This document shows positions 36,283 through 44,789 of a DNA stretch of 51,111 nucleotides, piece after piece. Location: assembly GCF_028868675.1 (NCBI RefSeq), contig NZ_JAGWUA010000007.1:1-51111 (forward strand), written 5' to 3'. The DNA is from Bradyrhizobium sp. (lineage in GTDB: Bacteria; Pseudomonadota; Alphaproteobacteria; Rhizobiales; Xanthobacteraceae). The notes beneath the pieces were generated by a model. That model was given only the letters and a program-made list of their open reading frames with translations. It ran no database searches and was not told the DNA's origin. The number at the start of each line of letters is the position of its first letter. The stretch's first letter is position 1. Position numbers and translations under genes: made by a program.

Positions 36283-37629
36283 TCAATCCGCCGCCAGCCC
36301 GTCCGCCGTGCCCGCATCCTCTGCCGGCCCCGCATGCGGCGGCGGTGGCATCGGCACCACCTCGTAGCGCGCCGGCAGGTTGACCGGCTTGTAGCCGAGC
36401 CAGGCCGCGTTCATCCGCGCCACCACCGATTCATGCAGGAACGCCCCTTCCGGAATCGGCCGCGGCTCGCAATCGGGGATGTAGAACAGGCCGAGATGGA
36501 TCGTGCGCTCCTTCCATTCGCGGTACTTCGCCGCCTTCGGCAAATATTCCAGCAGCCGCCAGGCCCAGGTCATGGAGTCATGCATCTTCGCCGTCGGGTT
36601 CGGCTTCACATAGTCGAACGGTGAGTTCCTGCGCTTCTCGCCCCAGGCGAGCTGGTTCACCGTGCGCGGGTTGAAATTGAGCCCGCACTTGATCGCCTCG
36701 TCGATCATCCAGATCAGCGGGAACTTCGACAGCCCGGAGTCGATCTCCGCATAGCCGCCGCCGATGTCGGCGTGCACGCCCGCAAACCACACTTGCCAGA
36801 TGTCCTGCGCCTCCTTCTTCTCCTCGGGCACGTAGCGGTTGCTCCAGTAGTCCTGCGGCTCGTCCCATTTCTTCAGGCGGAACATGCAGCGCCGCTCGTC
36901 GATCGAGATCGCCTGCCGGAACGTCTGCACGCTCGGATTTTGCAGCGTGAACGCCAGCTCCTCCAGGCTCGGCCAGTACAGCCGGTCCGGCCGCGGCACG
37001 ATCACGCTCGCGACCGTGTCCCACACGCCGACGAAGCGGATCGTCGGCCAGCGCGACGAGGTGATGCGGGCAAATTGCGCGGCGAGATCGAAGCGGCTGG
37101 CCGGCAGCGGCCCCTCGTCGTCGAACAGCGGCCGCTGATCGGTGCCGTCGGTGGCGCCGTCGACCAGCACCTTGGTGTCGTTGCGCTCGCCCGTGCCGGA
37201 ATATTGCTTGTAGGCGATCAGGCCGCTTCCGGCGAGGTTCACCTGCTCCGGCGCGATCAGACCGATCTTGTGGATCAGCCCCGCCAGCACGCGCACGGTG
37301 TAGGCGCCGCGCGAAAAACCGAACAGGTAGATCCGGTCGCCCGGCTCAAAGTGCTCGACCAGGAAGGCGTAGGCCGCGAGCACGTTGTCGTCGAGCCCGT
37401 AGCCGGTGGCGAGCCCCAGCACCAGGTTGATGTTGGCCTTGATGCGGTGCCAGGTGTCCGGCTGGGCCAGCGTGCCGACGCCGGGATCGTAGAACACGAG
37501 CTGCCGCGGCGAGGTCTTGTCGGTCTTGCGCAGGCAGCGATAGAGCTTCAGGACGTTGGAGATGTTCTCGCTGATCTCGTTCCCGGTCCCGTCACAACAG
37601 ATGACGATGTTTCGCGATGTCCGCTCCAT
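36283..37629 (-). CDS. DUF2235 domain-containing alpha/beta hydrolase (Tle1-like)
   Basis: A 448-residue protein of the DUF2235 family, starting MERTSRNIVICCDGTGNEIS. The nucleophile elbow is GFSRGAYTVR with Ser106. GVWDTVASV supplies the likely acid region and FAGVHADIGGGY the catalytic His region. Some relatives are type VI secretion phospholipase effectors (Tle1), but no VgrG, adaptor or immunity gene is adjacent, so a housekeeping or orphan hydrolase is equally possible. No signal peptide is seen. Confidence 0.88.
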   Translation of the reverse strand: MERTSRNIVICCDGTGNEISENISNVLKLYRCLRKTDKTSPRQLVFYDPGVGTLAQPDTWHRIKANINLVLGLATGYGLDDNVLAAYAFLVEHFEPGDRIYLFGFSRGAYTVRVLAGLIHKIGLIAPEQVNLAGSGLIAYKQYSGTGERNDTKVLVDGATDGTDQRPLFDDEGPLPASRFDLAAQFARITSSRWPTIRFVGVWDTVASVIVPRPDRLYWPSLEELAFTLQNPSVQTFRQAISIDERRCMFRLKKWDEPQDYWSNRYVPEEKKEAQDIWQVWFAGVHADIGGGYAEIDSGLSKFPLIWMIDEAIKCGLNFNPRTVNQLAWGEKRRNSPFDYVKPNPTAKMHDSMTWAWRLLEYLPKAAKYREWKERTIHLGLFYIPDCEPRPIPEGAFLHESVVARMNAAWLGYKPVNLPARYEVVPMPPPPHAGPAEDAGTADGLAAD

Positions 37630-37924
37630 GGGCGCGATCCTCCGGCGGGGCTACCGGGGCGAGTATAACGGAAAATGGGGGAGGTGGCTCATGCCGATTG
37701 ATCCAAGCGGTCGGTGTAAGTGCTGTCTCACTGCGCTAGAAGGAATCCGCCTGCGGGCCGGTTAGCCGGTAATCGCAATCGGCTGCAAGAAGGCGATCGA
37801 TCTTCGTATTACAACTTCCGTGTGATAATCGAAATGAGAGGCTGGGTGGTTCAAGGCGAACTACGATGCCTCGTAGGTGGGCAGTGCGCGTGCCTCTGCC
37901 TTGCTTTTTCCTATCAAATCGAAT
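37630..37924. other. Intergenic region upstream of the DUF2235 gene
   Basis: Promoter DNA for the DUF2235 gene is presumably here. Beyond that I see no gene, repeat or clear site. Short reading frames in this stretch lack coding character. Confidence 0.4.
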
Positions 37925-37963
37925 GATCGAAAATAAGACGGCCGGGTCTCTTCGACCCGGCCG
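37925..37963 (-). terminator. Rho-independent terminator of rpmB
   Basis: A 10-bp perfect stem CGGCCGGGTC/GACCCGGCCG (37939-37963) with a 5-nt loop. On the minus strand it is followed by TCTTATTTTC. It lies about 74 bp past the rpmB stop. Confidence 0.88.
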
Positions 37964-38036
37964 CCACACAAACTCAACTCTCTCAAGCTTACGCGACGAG
38001 ACGCTTACGCGTGCCCCTAGCCCAACTCGGTATTTC

Positions 38037-38342
38037 TCAGCTCGCCTTCTTCGCCGGCTCGCCGCCGACCTTCTTCTCGATCTGGCGCTTCAGCTCCAGC
38101 GCGCGGGGCGAGAGATCGCCGGCGCGGGCCTTGAGCAGGTAGGCGTCCAGGCCGCCATTGTGGTCGACGCTCTTGAGCGCATTGGTGGAGACGCGCAGGC
38201 GCACGTTGCGGCCGAGTGCATCCGAGATGAAGGTCACGTTGCACAGGTTCGGCAGGAAGCGGCGCTTGGTCTTGATGTTGGAGTGGCTGACCTTGTGGCC
38301 GACCAGCGGGCCCTTGGCCGTCAGTTCGCAGCGGCGAGACAT
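38037..38342 (-). CDS. rpmB: 50S ribosomal protein L28
   Basis: A 101-residue L28, the length normal for alphaproteobacteria. It begins [22 protein letters not shown] and continues with [41 protein letters not shown]. The basic tail ends EPAKKAS. It is a stand-alone gene with its own terminator downstream. Confidence 0.97.
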   Translation of the reverse strand: MSRRCELTAKGPLVGHKVSHSNIKTKRRFLPNLCNVTFISDALGRNVRLRVSTNALKSVDHNGGLDAYLLKARAGDLSPRALELKRQIEKKVGGEPAKKAS

Positions 38343-38481
38343 CGTAAAATCCTTTCCATCCCCGGTACTCGTACGGCGGCCATGCGGGGCGCCTCGGGGG
38401 GCTCAATCTCTGTCCTTGTGGGAGCGGGCGGACGTATAGGGGGGAAGGGGCGTTCCGTCAAGGTTTTGGCCGGTTGCCCTT

Positions 38482-38630
38482 ACCTCGCCCCGCGTGCGGG
38501 GAGAGGTCGAAATCCGCGCCTCGGCGCGGATTTCGGGTGAGGGGGAGTTTCCGCGAACTCCGCTGTCACCGTCCCCGGGGAGAGTCCCCCTCACCCCGAC
38601 CCTCTCCCCGCAAGCGGGGCGAGGGGGAAG
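38482..38630. repeat. Palindromic repeat pair (CCTCGCCCCGC...GGGGAGAGG family)
   Basis: CCTCGCCCCGCGTGCGGGGA at the left and CCTCTCCCCGCAAGCGGGGC at the right are inverted copies. Between them lies AAATCCGCGCC...GGCGCGGATTT, itself a perfect 11-bp stem. It occupies the gap between rpmB and the DUF3108 gene. It is distinct from the REPIN family. Confidence 0.75.
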
Positions 38631-38799
38631 TGACCAAAATCAGCAAGCTTTTTAGCATCTTACCATCACATAAAGGGCGTATTCGGAGGCGAAGACAGCC
38701 GCCGTTTTCGGCCTGTCGGCCGCTCCCGTTGCGCCCGGATAGATTGCTTGCCGCGACATTTGCCTTAAGTAACAGTCGTCATCGTCATTGGATCGCCTC

Positions 38800-39660
38800 G
38801 TGCCCATCACATCCCTCCGTCCCGACCGGCCGCCTCGCGTGGGCCGGGTGGCTGCGGCCCTGATCGGGCTCGCGCTGGCTTGGGCGGCTCAGCCGGCGGC
38901 GGCGCAGGGCCGGCTGGAGGCGCAGTATGAGGCGACGCTGTCGGGCATCCCGGTCGGCCGAGGCGCCTGGAACATCGACATCCAGGACGACGTGTTTTCG
39001 GCTGCGGCCTCTGGCGGCACCATCGGGCTGCTAAAATCCTTCACCGGCGGGTCCGGCACCGGCGCGTCGCAGGGCCGGGTGGTGAACGGCGCGCTGGTTG
39101 CGACCAACTACCAGGCCTCCACCAGCACGGGGAAGAAGACCGAGGAGATCCGCATCACCCTCGACAAGGGCAACGTGAAGGAATCCGCGATCCTGCCCGA
39201 GCCGCCGGTCGATGCCGACCGCATCCCGGTGACGGAGGCGCATCGCAAGGGCGTCTACGATCCGATGACGGCTTCGCTCCTGCGCGTGCCCGGCACCGGC
39301 GAGGTGCTGTCGCCGGAGGCCTGCCACACCGGAGCCGCCGTGTTCGACGGCCGCATGCGCTACGACCTCAAGCTCGATTTCAAGCGCATGGAGACGGTGA
39401 AGGCAGAGAAGGGCTATCACGGCCCGGTCGTGGTCTGCGCCGTCTACTTCGCTCCCGTCGCGGGCTACATCCCGGATCGCCCGGTGATTAAATACCTCTC
39501 CGCGCAGCGCAACATCGAGATCGCGTTTGCCCCGGTCGCCGGCACCCGCATCCTGGTGCCGTTCTGGATGAAGGTGCCGACCCCGATCGGTCCCGCGCTG
39601 CTCGAAGCCACCAGCTTCATCACCACCCCCCAGCCCCCCCGGGTCGCCAAGACGCAGTAG
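38800..39660 (+). CDS. DUF3108 domain-containing exported protein
   Basis: A 286-residue exported protein. The signal peptide VGRVAAALIGLALAWAAQPAAAQG ends near 38. The mature part fits DUF3108: YEATLSGIPVGRGAWNIDI, KKTEEIRITLDKGNVKES, DPMTASLLRVPGTG, RYDLKLDFKRMETV and GPVVVCAVYFAPVAGYIPD. Function is unknown; the fold is thought to resemble lipoprotein-carrier-like beta structures. The GTG at 38800 (VPITSLRP) is taken as start, with a TTG four codons earlier as alternative. Confidence 0.87.
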   Translation: MPITSLRPDRPPRVGRVAAALIGLALAWAAQPAAAQGRLEAQYEATLSGIPVGRGAWNIDIQDDVFSAAASGGTIGLLKSFTGGSGTGASQGRVVNGALVATNYQASTSTGKKTEEIRITLDKGNVKESAILPEPPVDADRIPVTEAHRKGVYDPMTASLLRVPGTGEVLSPEACHTGAAVFDGRMRYDLKLDFKRMETVKAEKGYHGPVVVCAVYFAPVAGYIPDRPVIKYLSAQRNIEIAFAPVAGTRILVPFWMKVPTPIGPALLEATSFITTPQPPRVAKTQ

Positions 39661-39665
39661 AGATT

Positions 39666-39735
39666 CGTAGCCGGATGAAGCGAAGCGAAATCCGGGGCCG
39701 CTCCCCGTATTCCGCTGCGCTCCCTGCGGGCTACG
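39666..39735. repeat. Palindromic repeat (CGTAGCC...GGCTACG family)
   Basis: CGTAGCCGGATGAAGCGAAG and GCGCTCCCTGCGGGCTACG arms with internal CCGGGGCCGCTCCCCG. It follows the DUF3108 stop by 6 bp. Such CGTAGCC/GGCTACG elements are common between genes in bradyrhizobia, to my recollection. Confidence 0.7.
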
Positions 39736-40077
39736 ATTTCCGGCTTGACACCACTGTGCATGGGGTTGTTCCGCGAATTTGCATTCCCTGCGAATCCCGT
39801 TGACTCCATCTCGATTCTGATTCGACTCCGCGTACGCTCCGACTTTAAGGAAATGGCCGCGAAAACAGCGCTTGCGGCCGGATGCAAAACTCCATCTAGT
39901 GCGCAACTCATACGAGTCCCGCGACATCTTGCGTGAACGTAACGGGAAGCGGAGAGGAGTCAGCGATTCGGCCGCGATTCGTTCCGGACTCGTTCCGAAG
40001 CTTAAGATGGAGCCGAAAAAGCGTCGCATTGTGAGACAGTTGCGGCGGGGTTGGCTCTATCGGCATCTGCAGCACGC
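39736..40077. other. Gene-free segment of lower GC upstream of the helicase
   Basis: About 340 bp of noticeably lower GC than its surroundings, with recurring GATTC and GACTCC words (near 39795-39850 and 39960-40000). No gene, tRNA or repeat was recognised. Short frames on both strands have no coding look. It may be a relic of transferred DNA. Confidence 0.4.
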
Positions 40078-40203
40078 ATGTCCCGGACGTGGCGCAGCAT
40101 GTAACGCTGCTCCGCAGAGCCGGGACCCATCGCCTCCCGTCGCTCTAGCATGGGCCCCGGATCAGCGGCGCACCGCTATCGCGCTGCGCCGCGTCCGGGG
40201 CAC
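40078..40203. repeat. Inverted pair of TGTCCCGGAC-family palindromes
   Basis: ATGTCCCGGACGTGGCGCAG...GCAGAGCCGGGACCCAT on the left and TGGGCCCCGGATCAGCGGCG...GCGCCGCGTCCGGGGCA on the right. Each arm is itself palindromic and the two arms are in opposite orientation, a second REPIN-like design unrelated in sequence to the GTCGTCCC family. Confidence 0.7.
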
Positions 40204-40292
40204 GGCGGCGGCGTGTGGGGATGACAGTCCCGCGCATCGCACCTGCAAATCAGCACTGACATTCGCCCCAATCACCACTACCTAATCGGATA

Positions 40293-43200
40293 ATGGCCTT
40301 CCCTCCTTTTCCCTTCGCTTCCGAGCGCGCGCCCGGCGCGGGCGTCACTGCGGTGCTCGGGCCGACCAACACCGGCAAGACGCATCTCGCCATCGAGCGC
40401 ATGCTGGCGCATTCCTCCGGGATGATCGGGCTGCCGCTGCGGCTCCTGGCGCGCGAGGTCTACAACAAGATCGCCGACCGCGTCGGAAGCGAGGCCGTCG
40501 CGCTGATCACCGGCGAAGAGAAGATCAAGCCGAAAAGGCCGCGCTTCTGGGTCTCCACCGTGGAGGCTATGCCCAGGGATCTCGACGTGTCCTTCCTGGC
40601 CGTCGACGAGGTGCAGATCGCCGCCGATCTCGAGCGCGGGCACGTCTTCACCGATCGCATCCTCAACCGCCGCGGCCGCGACGAGACGCTGCTCTTGGGT
40701 GCGGCCACCATGCGGCCGATCATCGAGCGGCTCTTGCCCGGCGCCTCCATCATTACACGGCCGCGCCTGTCGCAGCTCGAATTCGCCGGCGACCGCAAGA
40801 TCACGCGCCAGCCGCGGCGCACCGCGATCGTCGCGTTCTCGGCGGATGAAGTCTACGCCATCGCCGAATTGATCCGCCGCCAGCATGGCGGCGCGGCCGT
40901 GGTGCTCGGCTCGCTCAGCCCACGCACGCGCAACGCGCAGGTCGCGATGTTCCAGAACGGCGACCTCGACTACCTCGTCGCCACCGACGCCGTCGGCATG
41001 GGCCTCAATCTCGACGTCGATCACGTCGCCTTTGCCTCCGACCGCAAGTTCGACGGCTACCAGTTCCGCCGCCTGACCCCGGCCGAGTTCGCGCAGATCG
41101 CGGGTCGCGCCGGCCGCGCCACGCGCAACGGCACCTTCGGCACCACCGGCCGCTGCGCGCCGTTCGAGCCCGAGCTCGTCAATGCGCTGCAGAACCATAC
41201 CTTCGATCCGGTGAAAGTCTTGCAGTGGCGCAACTCGAAGCTGGATTTCTCCTCGCTCGGCTCCCTGCAGGTCTCGCTGGCGCTGCCGCCGGGACACGAG
41301 GCGCTGACGCGCGCCCCGGTCGCCGAGGACATGCGCGTGCTCGATCACGCCGCCCGCGACGCCGACGTCCGCGACATGGCCCACGGCAAGGCCGCAGTGG
41401 AGCGGCTCTGGGAGGCCTGCCAGATCCCCGATTACCGCAAGCTGTCGCCGGCCGCCCATGCCGAACTCGTCACCACGCTCTACGGCTTCCTGATGCACAA
41501 GGGCCGCATTCCTGACGCATGGTTCTCGGCTCAGGTCGACCAGGCCGACAACGCCTCCGGCGACATCGATACGCTGTCGGGCCGGATCGCGCAGATCCGC
41601 ACCTGGACCTTCGTCGCCAATCGTCCGGACTGGCTCGCCGACCCCGAACACTGGCAGGGGATCACGCGGGAGGTCGAAAATAAATTGTCGGACGCCCTGC
41701 ATGAACGGTTGACAGAGCGTTTCGTTGATCGCCGGACCAGTGTATTGATGCGCCGCCTGCGGGAGAATACGAGCTTGAGTACTGAAATCGGCAAGACCGG
41801 CGAAGTCATCGTCGAAGGCCACGTCATCGGCCGCCTCGACGGCTTCACCTTTGCGCCCGACGCTGCGGAGGCAGGGTCGGATGCGAAAGCGTTGCAGGCC
41901 GCCGCAGCCCAGGTGCTGGCCGGCGAGATCGATGCGCGCGCCGAAAAGCTCTCCGCCGCCCCCGACGAGCAGTTCCTGCTCGTCTCCGACGGCACCATCC
42001 GCTGGACCGGCGACGCGGTGGCGCGACTGTCTGCCGCAGAGGAGGCGCTGCATCCGCGCATCCGCATCATCTCCGACGAGCGGCTGACCGGCAGCCCGCG
42101 CGATAAAGTGCAGACGCGGCTCGATCTCTGGCTCAAGACCCATATCGAGAAGCTGCTCGGGCCGATGTTCGAGCTGTCGAAGGCCGAGGACGTCACCGGC
42201 ATTGCCCGCGGCATCGCCTATCAGCTCGTCGAGGCGCTTGGCGTGCTGGAACGGCAGAAGATTTCCGCCGAGCTGAAGGATCTCGACCAGCCCTCGCGCG
42301 CGACCTTGCGCAAATACGGCGTGCGCTTCGGCGCCTACCACATCTATTTCCCCGGCCTGTTGAAGCCCGCCGCGCGCTCGCTCGCCGCACTGCTCTGGGC
42401 CTTGAAGCAGGACAATGTCGATCTCTCGGCGCTCTCTGGCGCGCAGCATCTGGCGAGCTCGGGCCGCACCTCGTTCCCGGCCGACAAGCAGCTCGTCCGC
42501 GATGCCTATCGCGTGCTCGGCTACAAGCAGTGCGGCGAGCGCGCCGTGCGCGTCGACATTCTGGAGCGGCTTGCCGACCTGATCCGCCCGGCGCTGGCGT
42601 GGCGCGAGACCTCGCCCGGCGAAAAGCCGCTAGGCGCCTTCGACGGCCGCGGTTTCGTCGTCACGCAGGCGATGACCTCGCTCACGGGATCTGCCGGCGA
42701 GGACTTTGCCTCGGTGCTGCGCGCGCTCGGCTATCGCATGGAAAAGCGTCCGCCAATGCCGCCGAAGCCGGCGGCTCCGGAAACGCCTGCGGCTGAGGCG
42801 ACCGCGGAAGCTGCGACCGCCGAACCGGCTGTCGCGACCGAGATGCCCGTCGCGGATGAGGCCGTTGCCGCGGAAGCCGCGATCGAGCAAGCTGCAGCGC
42901 CCGTGACGCCCGAAGACGCACCGGGCCTGGAGACACCAGCAGAGCCGGTTCACGAAGCCGAACCCGCCGCCGCAGCCGTGACCGAGGCTGAAGCGCCGGT
43001 GACGCCAGAGGATGCCCCCGGCATCGCTGCGCCCGCAGAAGAGGCCGAAGCCGCCCCCGTCGCGCCTGAGGCCGCGCCGGCCGAGCCACAGCTCGTCGAG
43101 GTCTGGCGTCCCGGCGGTCGCCATGAGGATCGCAAGCCGCGCCAGGACCGCCATCGCGAGCGCAATCGCCATCGTCATCATCAGCCGCGTCCGCAGGAGG

Positions 43201-43616
43201 GCGCCGCGCAGGCCGCTGCCGCGCCAGGCGAGGCCGCAGCGACCGAAGGCGAGAAGCGCGAGGAGCAGCGCCATCGTCATGGCGGCCACCATCGCAAGGA
43301 CTTCCGCAAGGGACGCGAGGAGGGCGCGGCAGGCGAGGGCGGCCGCGACCAGCGCGAGGACAAGGGCCGCCGCTTCGAGGGCAAGGAGCGGGACAAGGAC
43401 CGCAAGGGCAAGTTCGGCGATCGCGAGGGCGGCCGCGAGCATCGTGGCCGCGACCGCGACAAGGGCCGCGATCGCCGCGATCGCGAGAGCGGTCCCTCGC
43501 TCCGTCCCTACGCCTCCAGCGCCTCCCCGCGCGACCGCGACCGGCCGGTCGATCCCAACTCCCCGTTCGCAAAGCTCGCCGCGCTGAAGGAACAGCTCGC
43601 GGGGCGCAAGGAGTAG
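40293..43616 (+). CDS. SUV3-like superfamily 2 RNA helicase with long low-complexity tail
   Basis: A 1107-residue protein. The helicase core (about 15-330) has Walker A GPTNTGKTH (23-31), motif II VDEVQ, SLSPRTRNAQV, TDAVGMGLNLDVDHVAF and QIAGRAGRATR, the pattern of mitochondrial SUV3 and its alphaproteobacterial relatives, which act in RNA turnover. A conserved middle region reaches about 820. The tail splits into an Ala/Glu/Pro-rich part (about 830-935, with VTPEDAPG twice) and a very basic His/Arg/Lys/Asp/Gly part (about 945-1075), probably disordered and RNA-binding. It is followed by an S4 RNA-binding gene 63 bp downstream. Confidence 0.9.
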   Translation: MAFPPFPFASERAPGAGVTAVLGPTNTGKTHLAIERMLAHSSGMIGLPLRLLAREVYNKIADRVGSEAVALITGEEKIKPKRPRFWVSTVEAMPRDLDVSFLAVDEVQIAADLERGHVFTDRILNRRGRDETLLLGAATMRPIIERLLPGASIITRPRLSQLEFAGDRKITRQPRRTAIVAFSADEVYAIAELIRRQHGGAAVVLGSLSPRTRNAQVAMFQNGDLDYLVATDAVGMGLNLDVDHVAFASDRKFDGYQFRRLTPAEFAQIAGRAGRATRNGTFGTTGRCAPFEPELVNALQNHTFDPVKVLQWRNSKLDFSSLGSLQVSLALPPGHEALTRAPVAEDMRVLDHAARDADVRDMAHGKAAVERLWEACQIPDYRKLSPAAHAELVTTLYGFLMHKGRIPDAWFSAQVDQADNASGDIDTLSGRIAQIRTWTFVANRPDWLADPEHWQGITREVENKLSDALHERLTERFVDRRTSVLMRRLRENTSLSTEIGKTGEVIVEGHVIGRLDGFTFAPDAAEAGSDAKALQAAAAQVLAGEIDARAEKLSAAPDEQFLLVSDGTIRWTGDAVARLSAAEEALHPRIRIISDERLTGSPRDKVQTRLDLWLKTHIEKLLGPMFELSKAEDVTGIARGIAYQLVEALGVLERQKISAELKDLDQPSRATLRKYGVRFGAYHIYFPGLLKPAARSLAALLWALKQDNVDLSALSGAQHLASSGRTSFPADKQLVRDAYRVLGYKQCGERAVRVDILERLADLIRPALAWRETSPGEKPLGAFDGRGFVVTQAMTSLTGSAGEDFASVLRALGYRMEKRPPMPPKPAAPETPAAEATAEAATAEPAVATEMPVADEAVAAEAAIEQAAAPVTPEDAPGLETPAEPVHEAEPAAAAVTEAEAPVTPEDAPGIAAPAEEAEAAPVAPEAAPAEPQLVEVWRPGGRHEDRKPRQDRHRERNRHRHHQPRPQEGAAQAAAAPGEAAATEGEKREEQRHRHGGHHRKDFRKGREEGAAGEGGRDQREDKGRRFEGKERDKDRKGKFGDREGGREHRGRDRDKGRDRRDRESGPSLRPYASSASPRDRDRPVDPNSPFAKLAALKEQLAGRKE

Positions 43617-43670
43617 CAAAGCGTTTTCGAGCGAAGTGCGGAGCGGTTCGCGTGAAGAAAGCGCGTCAAA
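43617..43670. repeat. Intergenic palindromic repeat (GCGTTTTCGAGCGAAGTG family)
   Basis: AAAGCGTTTTCGAGCGAAG then GGTTCGCGTGAAGAAAGCGC and GTCAAA. I recognise this as a repeat widespread in Bradyrhizobium-type genomes. It starts at the helicase stop codon and ends about 10 bp before the point where the S4 gene should start. Confidence 0.65.
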
Positions 43671-43679
43671 GGGAATAGC

Positions 43680-43976
43680 GTCACGACCGAGCGCCAGCGC
43701 CTCGACAAATGGCTGTGGCATGCGCGGGTGGTGAAGGCGCGCGCATCCGCCGCCGCGCTGGTCGAATCCGGCCACGTCCGCGTCAACGGCGCGCGCGAGA
43801 GATCGCCGGGACACGCCATCAAGATCAACGACGTCGTCACCATTGCGCTCGACCGCGCGGTACGTGTTCTCAAGATCACAGCCTTTGCCGAGCGGCGCGG
43901 CGACGCCGCCGCAGCGCGCGTTCTCTATGAGGAACTGAGCGCACGCGGGGCCGGTCGAGACGCAGAGTCGGAATGA
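43680..43976 (+). CDS. S4 domain RNA-binding protein (Hsp15-like), start codon not canonical
   Basis: Hsp15-type S4 protein; relatives bind stalled 50S subunits carrying peptidyl-tRNA. The S4 domain clearly begins at RQRLDKWLWHARVVKARA (coded from about 43692) and continues to ESGHVRVNGARERSPGHAIKINDVV and ALDRAVRVLKITAFAERRG. In this frame the nearest upstream stop is at 43653 and there is no ATG, GTG or TTG between it and 43728. The expected start position reads GTC ACG ACC GAG (43680 on). The first usable GTG at 43728 would remove the first S4 helix. Coordinates given assume initiation at or near 43680. An AAAGGGA lies at 43668-43674. Confidence 0.8.
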   Translation, partial: VTTERQRLDKWLWHARVVKARASAAALVESGHVRVNGARERSPGHAIKINDVVTIALDRAVRVLKITAFAERRGDAAAARVLYEELSARGAGRDAESE

Positions 43977-44119
43977 AAGTGCAACTAACTGCACTAAGGT
44001 TCACTTCTTGGCCTCATCGCAGCGAAAACCAGCCATGACCGTGCGATGCCGATCTTGCGGCGCTGATGTTTACGCGCTAGGCAAGCCGCAAAATTCGCTA
44101 GAGCTTTTCGGAGCGTTGG

Positions 44120-44458
44120 ATGACTTACGTCGTCACTGAAGCCTGCATCAAGTGCAAGTACACCGACTGCGTCGAGGTCTGCCCGGTCGACTGCTTCTAC
44201 GAGGGCGAGAACATGCTCGTCATCCATCCCGACGAATGCATCGACTGCGGCGTGTGCGAACCGGAATGCCCGGCCGACGCCATCAAGCCGGACACCGAGC
44301 CCGGGCTCGAAAAATGGCTCGAGGTCAACGCCGAATATGCCAAGAGCTGGCCGAACATCACCCAGAAGAAAGAATCGCCGGCGGACGCCAAGGAGTTCGA
44401 CGGCATGGAAGGCAAGTTCGAGAAATATTTTTCTCCGAGCCCCGGCTCCGGCGACTAA
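44120..44458 (+). CDS. fdxA: Ferredoxin, 7Fe-8S type
   Basis: A 112-residue soluble electron carrier close to Azotobacter ferredoxin I. Counting from Met1, C9, C17 and C50 are the expected [3Fe-4S] ligands and C21, C40, C43 and C46 the [4Fe-4S] ligands. C12 and C25 are extra conserved cysteines. Conserved text includes [20 protein letters not shown] and [20 protein letters not shown]. The C-terminal half ([19 protein letters not shown]) is the standard extension. It is followed by carD on the same strand; the S4 gene lies 143 bp upstream. Confidence 0.96.
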   Translation: MTYVVTEACIKCKYTDCVEVCPVDCFYEGENMLVIHPDECIDCGVCEPECPADAIKPDTEPGLEKWLEVNAEYAKSWPNITQKKESPADAKEFDGMEGKFEKYFSPSPGSGD

Positions 44459-44539
44459 ACGGGCCCAAACTTAACCCTAATACCGCCGGTCGCGCCGAAA
44501 ACCAGCTCCAGGACCCCTAAATCATTGATTTTTGCGGGA

Positions 44540-44561
44540 AATGTGCTATATAAAGCACATT
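44540..44561 (+). promoter_or_regulatory. Inverted repeat in the carD promoter region
   Basis: A perfect 8-bp inverted repeat AATGTGCT/AGCACATT with the 6-bp spacer ATATAA. The central TATATAA could serve as a -10 element, so the repeat would be positioned as an operator or leader hairpin. It lies about 80 bp past fdxA. No T-run follows it, so it is not a typical terminator. Confidence 0.5.
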
Positions 44562-44789
44562 CGAGCCGAACCCCGTCAGCCCCCTTGGCCCTTCTGGGTT
44601 CCCGTGAAATCCTTTGTACAACAGGGGCGTGGCAGTTTCCGCGCGCAGGCTGTGTCACAGAAAACGCGTAAAAAGAGTACTTCAGCTAAGGATACCAAGA
44701 AAGCCGCCGCGGCCAGCCGTAGCGCATCCAAAGGCCGTGCCGCGACCAGGGCGTCGGCTGCAAAGTCCTCGAAGAACAAAAGAAGCGCA

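Noticed and set aside
39465..39911. Minus-strand frame in the gap before the helicase as a degraded transposase
   Set aside because: No transposase or integrase motif is visible, and it overlaps the DUF3108 gene and a palindromic repeat.
40278..42449. A 723-codon frame antisense to the helicase
   Set aside because: Opposite strand of a conserved helicase core; no domain and no ribosome-binding site.
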